This document shows, in pieces, positions 1 through 5,179 of a DNA stretch of 5,179 nt. The notes beneath the pieces were generated by a model that saw only the letters and a program-made list of their open reading frames with translations, was not told the DNA's origin and made no database searches. The stretch is from Arcobacter sp. (GTDB lineage: Bacteria; Campylobacterota; Campylobacteria; Campylobacterales; Arcobacteraceae). The DNA is taken from contig DAOVXU010000132.1 of NCBI GenBank assembly GCA_030635995.1, forward strand, positions 1 to 5,179, given 5' to 3'. Position 1 is the first letter of the stretch; every line of letters begins with the position of its first letter. A program made the position numbers and the translations under genes.

Positions 1-510
1 AATTTTTTCTTTCTTTTCGATTCCAAAAACATCACTAGTGGAATCAGTTCTTTTTTGTTCTTGTGCTTGAGTTGATTTTACATTTACTGTATCTTCTGCT
101 TGAATAATTTTATCTATATCTAGTGAACGATCAATTTTTTTAGTTGTTGTTTGTAAAATATCTTTATCAATATTTTCAATAATATCATCGGATGCAAAAT
201 CATTTTGAGTTTGTGGTTCTTGAATTAATCTTATTGTTATAATAGTAATTAAAAATAATAATACAAGTGCAAATCCAAAAACTATATATTTTTGTTTATT
301 ATTGGTGTTATTATTTAAAATAATATCATCTAACTCTTGAAAATCTGAATTATTATTTTGTTCTAATTTAATATCATTAATATTTTCATTAGAGGAGTTA
401 AATATAGCTTTTTGCTTTTGTGCATCTAAAGAATCAGTTTGTTCTTTTAATCGTACTTTTTCTTTTTCTATCTCTAAATTTTTAATAAATTCTTCCCCTC
501 TAACTTCCAT
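1..510 (-). CDS. SPOR-type single-pass inner-membrane protein, N-terminal part (partial, runs off left edge)
   Basis: The frame is open from an ATG at 508-510 to the window edge, giving 170 codons with no stop. Residues 1-74 are a charged, probably cytoplasmic region: a Glu/Lys-rich helical start (MEVRGEEFIKNLEIEKEK) followed by an Asn-rich linker at about 42-72. One strong membrane helix follows at about 75-93 (YIVFGFALVLLFLITIITI), then a polar, low-complexity extracytoplasmic linker from about 97. There is no cleavable signal peptide; type II topology (N-in) is expected. The MEVRGEEFIKN opening, the DDIIL box before the helix and the position after glyA match the Cj0404-type SPOR proteins of Campylobacterota, which end in a peptidoglycan-binding SPOR domain. 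That domain would lie beyond the window, so the SPOR assignment rests on N-terminal resemblance and synteny. A ribosome-binding site AAAGGA (517-522) lies 6 bases before the ATG. The gene starts 18 bases after the glyA stop, so it is probably co-transcribed. Confidence 0.8.
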   Translation of the reverse strand, partial: MEVRGEEFIKNLEIEKEKVRLKEQTDSLDAQKQKAIFNSSNENINDIKLEQNNNSDFQELDDIILNNNTNNKQKYIVFGFALVLLFLITIITIRLIQEPQTQNDFASDDIIENIDKDILQTTTKKIDRSLDIDKIIQAEDTVNVKSTQAQEQKRTDSTSDVFGIEKKEKI

Positions 511-528
511 AATAAATCCTTTAATAAA

Positions 529-1794
529 TTAATATGTAGATTTTGTATAAATCACAAATTTTTGTGCAAGTTCTTTTAACTCTTCTTTGATTGTAGTTTG
601 AAGTTGAGTATTTCCAATATCATCTAAAACATCAGCAATTTTTCCACCAATAAATTCAAACTCAGTCTCTTTCATACCACGAGCTGTTAATGCAGGAGAT
701 CCAACTCTAATACCTGAAGTTACAAATGGACTTCTTGTTTCACCTGGAACTGTATTTTTATTGATAGTTATTCCTGCATTTCCAAGAGCTAAATCAGCAT
801 CTTTTCCAGAGATCTCTTTTCCTACAAAAGAGACTAATATTAAATGATTGTCAGTACCACCACTAACTACATCGTAACCTCTTTCAACTAATACTTCACC
901 AAGTATTTTAGCATTTGCTTTTACTTGTACTGCATATTCTTTCCATTGTGGTTTTAAAATTTCACCAAATGCAACAGCTTTAGCAGCAATAACATGAACT
1001 AATGGACCACCTTGAGTACCTGGGAAAATAGCACTATTTAATTTTTTAGCAATATCTTCATCATTACACATAATCATTCCACCTCTTGGACCTCTTAATG
1101 TTTTGTGTGTTGTTGTAGTTACCACATCTGCATATGGAAATGGACTAGGATGTTCACCAGCAGCTATCAGACCGGCAATATGTGCAATATCAGCAAATAA
1201 AATTGCTCCTACTTCATCAGCTATCTCTCTAAACTTTTTAAAGTCAATCTCTCTAGCATATGCACTAGCTCCACAAATAATAATTTTAGGCTTAACAATT
1301 TTAGCAATATCCAAAACTCTATCATAATTGATTCTACCATCAAGTTCAACACCATAAGTAAATGCAGAGTAGTTTTTACCGGAAAAACTTGGTTTACTAC
1401 CATGTGTTAAGTGACCACCATGAGATAGATCCATACCAAGAAGTTTATCACCAGCTTTTAATAATGCAGCATAAACAGCACCATTTGCTTGACTTCCAGA
1501 GTGTGGTTGAACATTTGCAAATTTACATCCAAATATCTCACAAGCTCTATCAATAGCTAGTTGCTCTACTTGATCAGCAAATTCACATCCACCATAATAT
1601 CGTTTATAAGGGTACCCTTCTGCATATTTATTTGTAAAAATAGAACCCATAGCTTCCATAACAGCAGGAGATGTAAAGTTTTCACTAGCAATCATCTCTA
1701 AATGGTTCGTTTGTCTCTCCAATTCACCCTCAATCATTCCAAATACTTCAGCATCTGCTGTCGCTAAATTATCATTTTTTATAAAATTACTCAT
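529..1794 (-). CDS. glyA: Serine hydroxymethyltransferase
   Basis: This cytosolic PLP enzyme interconverts serine plus tetrahydrofolate with glycine plus 5,10-methylene-tetrahydrofolate, and is the main source of one-carbon units. The 421-residue protein is complete and of normal bacterial length (about 415-420). Visible family motifs are HLEMIASENF at 31-40, KYAEGYPYKRYYGG at 56-69, and HGGHLTHG at 125-132, where H128 is the expected PLP-stacking histidine. D202 and H205 of ADIAHIAG are the pyridine-nitrogen and active-site residues. TTTTHKTLRGPRGG at 226-239 contains the Schiff-base lysine K231, and R363 in GIRVGSPALTARG is the substrate-carboxylate arginine. No key residue is missing. The ATG start is backed by AAGGA (1800-1804) 5 bases upstream, and lysS ends 15 bases before it. 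It is the fourth gene of the minus-strand block, the same lysS-glyA order as in C. jejuni. Confidence 0.98.
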   Translation of the reverse strand: MSNFIKNDNLATADAEVFGMIEGELERQTNHLEMIASENFTSPAVMEAMGSIFTNKYAEGYPYKRYYGGCEFADQVEQLAIDRACEIFGCKFANVQPHSGSQANGAVYAALLKAGDKLLGMDLSHGGHLTHGSKPSFSGKNYSAFTYGVELDGRINYDRVLDIAKIVKPKIIICGASAYAREIDFKKFREIADEVGAILFADIAHIAGLIAAGEHPSPFPYADVVTTTTHKTLRGPRGGMIMCNDEDIAKKLNSAIFPGTQGGPLVHVIAAKAVAFGEILKPQWKEYAVQVKANAKILGEVLVERGYDVVSGGTDNHLILVSFVGKEISGKDADLALGNAGITINKNTVPGETRSPFVTSGIRVGSPALTARGMKETEFEFIGGKIADVLDDIGNTQLQTTIKEELKELAQKFVIYTKSTY

Positions 1795-1809
1795 TTGTTT
1801 CCTTCTTTG

Positions 1810-3324
1810 TTATTTTTCTATATCAGCATGTAAATCAATCTCTTGAGCTATTGGTTTCATAGCAGGAAATAATAATACATCTCTAATAGAATGTTGATTT
1901 GTAAGCATCATCACAAGCCTATCAATTCCTATACCTTGCCCAGCTGTTGGAGCCATACCATATGAAAGTGCATTTACAAAATCTGCATCCATCTCATGTG
2001 CTTCATCATCTCCAGCATCTTTAGCATCCATTTGTCCCTCAAATCTACTTAGTTGGTCAAGTGGATCATTTAGCTCACTAAAGGCATTAGCTATCTCTTT
2101 ACCTGCCATAAATAGTTCAAATCTTTCTGTTACTTGATGATTGTCATCACTTCTTCTAGCAAGTGGAGATATCTCTACAGGATAATCAGTAATAAATGTT
2201 GGGTCTATTAATTTACCCTCAACATATTCATCAAATAGTTCACCTTGTAATTGACCTAGATTTAAATTTGGTTTTACTTGAACATTGTGCTCTTTTAGAT
2301 AAGCATAGATAGAGTTAATGTCATTACAACTATCAGATGGAACACCACCAATTGTTGTTAAAGATTCAACTAAGCCAATCTCTGTAAAGTTTGCAAAATT
2401 TATCTCAATATTACCATAAGGTAATGTTGTAGGTAAATCTAAATGTTCAAAAAGATATTCAAAATATTCTTTTGTTATCTCTATTAAATCTCTGTAAGTT
2501 TTATATGCCCAATAAAATTCAATAGATGTAAACTCTGGATTATGTGTTGCATCCATACCTTCATTTCTAAAGTTTCTATTTATTTCAAATACAGCTTCAA
2601 ATCCACCAACTATTAATCTTTTAAGATAAAGTTCTGGTGCAATTCTTAAATATCTATCAACACCTAATGCATTGTGACGAGTTGTAAATGGTTTAGCATT
2701 TGCTCCACCTGCAATAGGATGCATCATAGGAGTTTCAACTTCTAAGAAACCTTTATCTTCAAAAAATCTTCTAGTTAAACTAATAACTTTACTTCTTATA
2801 TGAAAAGTTTTTCGCACCTCTGAATTCATAATCAAGTCTAAATATCTTTGTCTATATCTTAACTCTTTATCTGCAAGACCATGATACTTTTCAGGTAAAG
2901 GGCTAATTGCTTTTGTAAGAATTGTTAAGTGATTAACATGAAGTGAAAGTTCACCTTTTTGAGTTACAAAAGGATAACCTTTTACTTCAATAATATCTCC
3001 AACTTCTATAAGTTTTTTAATCTCATTATAAAAACCATCTTCTAAATTATCTCTTGCAACATATATTTGTAAAAGACCAGATTCATCTTCTATTTTAAGA
3101 AAACTTGCTTTCCCCATATTTCTATAAAATTTAATTCTACCTGCAACAGTATAGTGTCTATGTTCTGCTCTTTGATTTTCAAGTGTTTCAACATCGCTAT
3201 TTACATTGAAAAATTTTCCAATAGTTGTATCTCTTTTACTATCATTTGAATAAGGGTTATATCCTAATTCTCTAAGTTTATCAGCTTTTTCTATTCTTTG
3301 TTGTATATATTTATTTTCAAACAA
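1810..3324 (-). CDS. lysS: Lysyl-tRNA synthetase, class II
   Basis: It attaches lysine to tRNA-Lys in the cytosol, using ATP. At 504 residues it is the usual class II LysRS length. The N-terminal OB-fold anticodon-binding domain covers about 57-135 (AGRIKFYRNMGKASFLKI, then LLQIYV). The catalytic domain follows, with motif 1 around 178-203 (ending EVETPMMHPI), the GGANAKPF loop at 206-213, motif 2 around 247-266 (EINRNFRNEGMDATHNPEFT) with the ATP-contacting arginine and glutamate, and motif 3 at 462-474 (GQGIGIDRLVMML). The start codon is TTG (revcomp of 3322-3324): no ATG or GTG lies just upstream in frame, AAAGGA (3334-3339) sits 9 bases before it, and the resulting MFENKYIQQRIEKA opening resembles other Campylobacterota LysS proteins. 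It begins 17 bases after the fur stop and ends 15 bases before glyA. Nothing is truncated. Confidence 0.98.
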   Translation of the reverse strand: MFENKYIQQRIEKADKLRELGYNPYSNDSKRDTTIGKFFNVNSDVETLENQRAEHRHYTVAGRIKFYRNMGKASFLKIEDESGLLQIYVARDNLEDGFYNEIKKLIEVGDIIEVKGYPFVTQKGELSLHVNHLTILTKAISPLPEKYHGLADKELRYRQRYLDLIMNSEVRKTFHIRSKVISLTRRFFEDKGFLEVETPMMHPIAGGANAKPFTTRHNALGVDRYLRIAPELYLKRLIVGGFEAVFEINRNFRNEGMDATHNPEFTSIEFYWAYKTYRDLIEITKEYFEYLFEHLDLPTTLPYGNIEINFANFTEIGLVESLTTIGGVPSDSCNDINSIYAYLKEHNVQVKPNLNLGQLQGELFDEYVEGKLIDPTFITDYPVEISPLARRSDDNHQVTERFELFMAGKEIANAFSELNDPLDQLSRFEGQMDAKDAGDDEAHEMDADFVNALSYGMAPTAGQGIGIDRLVMMLTNQHSIRDVLLFPAMKPIAQEIDLHADIEK

Positions 3325-3333
3325 TTTAATTTT

Positions 3334-3339
3334 TCCTTT
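3334..3339 (-). promoter_or_regulatory. Ribosome-binding site supporting the TTG start of lysS
   Basis: On the minus strand AAAGGA stands in the 17-base fur-lysS gap, 9 bases before the TTG at 3322-3324. The next in-frame ATG is well inside the conserved protein, so this site decides the non-ATG start. Confidence 0.7.
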
Positions 3340-3341
3340 AT

Positions 3342-3785
3342 TTATTTATCTTGGCAGTTTTGACATAACCCATATATTTGCATACTATGGTCTGTGATTT
3401 TAAATCCATTCTTTGTTGCTATATCTTCTTGTCTTTTTTCAATATCATCATCTAAAAATTCAACAATTTTACCACAACTTGTACAGATAAGATGATCATG
3501 GTGTTCATCTGTATTACCTTCATATTTTTTTCCATTTTTTCCAAAAGATATAGATGATATTAAATTTACCTCTTCGAGAAAATTTAGTGTTCTGTAAATA
3601 GTTGCTATACCTATATTTTGTTCTGGATAATCTTTTTGGATGATACTATGTATCTCTTCAGCATTTAAATGTTCATCTAAATTTACAAGTATTTGAAGTA
3701 TAACTGCTCTTTGTTCAGTATATTTCATCCCTTTTGATTTGATTATATTTTTTAATTCATCTATAATTTTATCATTGTTTTTCAT
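3342..3785 (-). CDS. fur: Ferric uptake regulator (Fur family repressor)
   Basis: A 147-residue dimeric, metal-dependent DNA-binding repressor, normally Fe(II)-responsive and controlling iron uptake and storage. The N-terminal winged helix covers about 1-85, with the recognition segment IGIATIYRTLNFLEE at 58-72. The C-terminal metal and dimerisation domain holds both CxxC pairs of the structural zinc site (C101/C104, C141/C144). The regulatory-site residues are H39, E89, H96, H98 and E109; the third-site residues are H95, D97, E116 and H133. This matches the H. pylori Fur ligand pattern. Glutamate at 109, where PerR carries its oxidation-sensing aspartate, favours Fur over PerR; Zur is less likely but not excluded. 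I chose the ATG at 3783-3785, one base past the cvpA stop. A longer frame from a TTG at 3807-3809 (adding 8 residues, with two GTG options between) overlaps cvpA and lacks a good ribosome-binding site. Confidence 0.92.
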   Translation of the reverse strand: MKNNDKIIDELKNIIKSKGMKYTEQRAVILQILVNLDEHLNAEEIHSIIQKDYPEQNIGIATIYRTLNFLEEVNLISSISFGKNGKKYEGNTDEHHDHLICTSCGKIVEFLDDDIEKRQEDIATKNGFKITDHSMQIYGLCQNCQDK

Positions 3786-3786
3786 A

Positions 3787-4392
3787 TCATTCACCACTAA
3801 TCTTTTCAATTTCTTCTTTTATACTTTGAGTTGATACATCTTCTATAACCTCTTTTGTTGTTTCAATCGCTTCATCAATATTATTTGATATTTGAGATTG
3901 TAATTGAACTGTATCTAGTTTTACAATATATTCTCCAGATGCTTTTAACATAGGATATGCAAGGCTATTTTTTGTAGAATTTTCTAGTTTTTTATTTATA
4001 ACTTCAACTTGTGATACAGCATAAATGATAATTGCAAATAATAAAAATACTTTTCCTGCTCCAAAAACAAATCCTAAAAATCTATCAAAGATCCCAAGTC
4101 CACTTAAACTAAAAGCTTTGCTGACAATGATACCTATAAGATATGCAATGATCCAAAAAGCAACTAAAGAGAGGATAAACCCAACCAATAATGCTGTATT
4201 ATTATTTTCAATAGGTATAATAGTGTCAATTACACCAGCCATATTTGAAGCTAATCTCGAAGCTACAAATACACCACCTACCAATCCAACAAGAGCAAAA
4301 AACTCTTTTATAAATCCTCTAAATAAACCTTTTAGTCCAAGTAATATTACTAATGTAAATATGATAAGATCAAAATAATTAATATTTTCCAT
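3787..4392 (-). CDS. CvpA-family integral membrane protein
   Basis: A 201-residue inner-membrane protein with four predicted helices, at about 7-24, 31-48, 66-90 and 106-127. The family signature segments are present: GLFRGFIKEFFALVG at 22-36 between helices 1 and 2, and LGIFDRFLGFVFGAGKVFLL at 99-118 leading into helix 4. The C-terminal tail, about 135-201, is polar and Glu/Lys/Ile-rich, probably an amphipathic helical soluble domain longer than in the short (about 160 residue) E. coli CvpA. CvpA was named for a link to colicin V production, but its biochemical role is unsettled and its loss causes envelope-stress and bile sensitivity in enteric bacteria; no function is claimed here beyond family. 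The ATG start has GGTGA (4397-4401) 4 bases upstream. It is the first gene of the minus-strand block, as Cj0399 precedes fur in C. jejuni. Confidence 0.88.
   Translation of the reverse strand: MENINYFDLIIFTLVILLGLKGLFRGFIKEFFALVGLVGGVFVASRLASNMAGVIDTIIPIENNNTALLVGFILSLVAFWIIAYLIGIIVSKAFSLSGLGIFDRFLGFVFGAGKVFLLFAIIIYAVSQVEVINKKLENSTKNSLAYPMLKASGEYIVKLDTVQLQSQISNNIDEAIETTKEVIEDVSTQSIKEEIEKISGE
3791..3795 (-). promoter_or_regulatory. Ribosome-binding site of fur, inside the 3' end of cvpA
   Basis: GGTGA on the minus strand lies 5 bases before the fur ATG and is formed by the last sense codons of cvpA (GGT GAA, then TGA). The stop and start are separated by a single base (TGATATG), the arrangement expected for translational coupling. 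It supports the 3785 start over the upstream TTG and GTG codons. Confidence 0.6.
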
Positions 4393-4424
4393 TTATTCAC
4401 CAATTTTTTAAATTTTAATAGATG

Positions 4425-4430
4425 ATTATA
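4425..4430 (-). promoter_or_regulatory. Predicted sigma-70 -10 box for the cvpA-fur-lysS-glyA operon
   Basis: On the minus strand this is an exact TATAAT, preceded by AATTAAGA. It predicts transcription starting near 4417-4419 and a 5' leader of about 25 bases containing the cvpA ribosome-binding site. No good -35 is visible at about 17 bases upstream (AGATTA at 4448-4453). This is common in Campylobacterota, where the -35 is poorly conserved and AT periodicity substitutes for it. Confidence 0.6.
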
Positions 4431-4442
4431 TCTTAATTTCGC

Positions 4443-4448
4443 TAAAAT
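4443..4448 (+). promoter_or_regulatory. Possible sigma-70 -10 box for ispG
   Basis: TAAAAT, preceded by TTTCGC, resembles the extended -10 of Campylobacterota promoters. Only 7 bases separate it from the ispG ATG, so a start at the usual distance would fall on or next to the initiation codon. An alternative is TATATC at 4427-4432, which would leave a leader of roughly 17 bases. The choice is unresolved. Confidence 0.4.
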
Positions 4449-4455
4449 AATCTTT

Positions 4456-5179
4456 ATGATACAAAGATACAAAACAAAAAAAATATATGTAGGTGATGTT
4501 GCAGTTGGGGGAGATGCTCCCATCTCTGTTCAATCAATGACTTTTACTAAGACAAGTGATGTTGTTGCTACTTTAGAACAGATAAAATTATTACATTTTG
4601 CAGGGGCTGATATAGTTAGAGTTGCTGTTCCAGATATGGAAGCGGCACATGCTCTTAAAGAGATAAAAAAACATTCAAGTTTACCAATAATAGCTGATAT
4701 ACATTTTAATTATAAATTGGCTCTAATTGCAGCTGAAGTTGTTGATTGTGTTCGGTTCAATCCTGGAAATATAGGTGAACAAAATAGAATTAAAGAGATA
4801 GTAAAACAATGTAAACAACGAAGTATTCCTGTAAGAATAGGGGTAAATTGTGGCTCTTTAGAGGCTAAATTTGAAGATAAATATGGACAAACTGCAAAAG
4901 GTATGGTTGAATCTGCACTTTATAATATAAAGTTTTTAGAAGATTTGGATTTTACTGATATGAAAATATCACTAAAAGCTAGTGATGTTCAAAGAACAGT
5001 AGAAGCCTATAGAATGCTTCGACCTATGAATGATTATCCTTTTCATCTGGGAGTTACAGAAGCAGGAACATTGTTTCATAGTACTATAAAATCATCTATT
5101 GGATTGGGTAGTTTGCTACTTGATGGGATAGGGGATACTTTAAGAGTTTCTATTACAGGGGAACTTGAAAAAGAGATTG
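4456..5179 (+). CDS. ispG: 4-hydroxy-3-methylbut-2-en-1-yl diphosphate synthase (IspG/GcpE), N-terminal part (partial, runs off right edge)
   Basis: It catalyses the penultimate step of the MEP isoprenoid pathway, reducing MEcPP to HMBPP with a 4Fe-4S cluster. The first 241 residues are present of about 355. This is the TIM-barrel domain, shown by APISVQSMTFTKTSD at 21-35, AGADIVRVAVPD at 49-60, LPIIADIHFN at 76-85, VRFNPGNIG at 99-107, VRIGVNCGSLE at 126-136, LKASDV at 173-178, HLGVTEAG at 197-204 and GIGDTLRVSITGE at 224-236. The cluster-binding cysteines and glutamate lie in the C-terminal domain beyond the window; C98, C119 and C132 seen here are not the known ligands. The ATG is the only plausible start: in-frame upstream codons contain no ATG, GTG or TTG back to a TGA at 4423-4425. 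No clear ribosome-binding site precedes it. The gene is divergent from the fur block. Confidence 0.95.
   Translation, partial: MIQRYKTKKIYVGDVAVGGDAPISVQSMTFTKTSDVVATLEQIKLLHFAGADIVRVAVPDMEAAHALKEIKKHSSLPIIADIHFNYKLALIAAEVVDCVRFNPGNIGEQNRIKEIVKQCKQRSIPVRIGVNCGSLEAKFEDKYGQTAKGMVESALYNIKFLEDLDFTDMKISLKASDVQRTVEAYRMLRPMNDYPFHLGVTEAGTLFHSTIKSSIGLGSLLLDGIGDTLRVSITGELEKEI

Larger units (their letters stand above)
4393..4455. other. Divergent intergenic region between the cvpA-fur-lysS-glyA block and ispG
   Basis: This 63-base, very AT-rich gap is the only non-coding stretch longer than 20 bases in the window. It must hold the promoters for both directions unless transcription enters from elsewhere. 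No terminator hairpin, small ORF or riboswitch-like structure is apparent. Confidence 0.85.

Noticed and set aside
301..420. AT-rich, repeat-like stretch (att/aat runs) in the left part
   Set aside because: It is the Asn-rich linker of the SPOR-type protein encoded by AAT/AAC codons on the minus strand, in an open frame; there is no regular unit as in a satellite or CRISPR.
1103..1327. Plus-strand open frame of 74 codons opposite glyA
   Set aside because: It lies entirely antisense to conserved glyA catalytic-core sequence, has no recognisable motif and no ribosome-binding site, and is explained by the codon use of glyA.
1221..1403. Minus-strand open frame of 60 codons within glyA
   Set aside because: It is an out-of-frame shadow on the same strand as glyA, Leu-rich because of AT-rich codons, with no independent support.
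1362..1556. Plus-strand open frame of 64 codons opposite glyA
   Set aside because: It is antisense to the HGGHLTHG-containing region of glyA, and its His/Gln-rich composition is what a shadow frame gives.
1795..1809. Possible terminator or internal promoter between lysS and glyA
   Set aside because: The 15-base gap contains only the glyA ribosome-binding site; there is no hairpin followed by a T run.
4025..4378. Plus-strand open frame of 117 codons opposite cvpA
   Set aside because: It is antisense to the membrane helices of the CvpA protein. The Asn/Pro/Thr-rich product resembles no known family, and the minus-strand frame has the family signatures, the ribosome-binding site and the promoter.

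Overview
The window reads as a low-GC, AT-rich stretch of a Campylobacterota (epsilonproteobacterial) chromosome. The protein sequences look most like Arcobacteraceae, but the genus is a judgement from remembered sequences, not a search. The gene order (CvpA-family protein, Fur, LysS, GlyA, SPOR-type membrane protein) matches a block I know from Campylobacter jejuni (the Cj0399-Cj0404 neighbourhood). I see no mobile element, CRISPR array, RNA gene or horizontally acquired island. This is a core housekeeping region and I do not find an undescribed system in it.

Layout: positions 1-4392 carry five minus-strand genes, transcribed right to left: a cvpA-like gene, fur, lysS, glyA and the N-terminal half of a SPOR-type single-pass membrane protein that runs off the left edge. 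The junctions are very tight (1, 17, 15 and 18 bases), and no terminator-like hairpin fits between the genes, so a single operon is the natural reading. A 63-base divergent intergenic region (4393-4455) follows. The plus-strand gene ispG then starts at 4456 and is cut by the right edge after 241 codons.

How the genes relate: LysS charges tRNA-Lys. GlyA supplies glycine and one-carbon units. Fur is the metal-responsive repressor. CvpA and the SPOR protein are inner-membrane proteins, the second probably linked to peptidoglycan or division. IspG is a 4Fe-4S enzyme of the MEP isoprenoid pathway. The grouping looks like conserved epsilonproteobacterial synteny rather than one pathway. Points worth a second look are the compact divergent promoter region, where ispG may have little or no 5' leader; the start of fur, placed one base after the cvpA stop with its ribosome-binding site inside cvpA; the TTG start of lysS; and the direct glyA-SPOR junction, where C. 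jejuni has an extra small gene.
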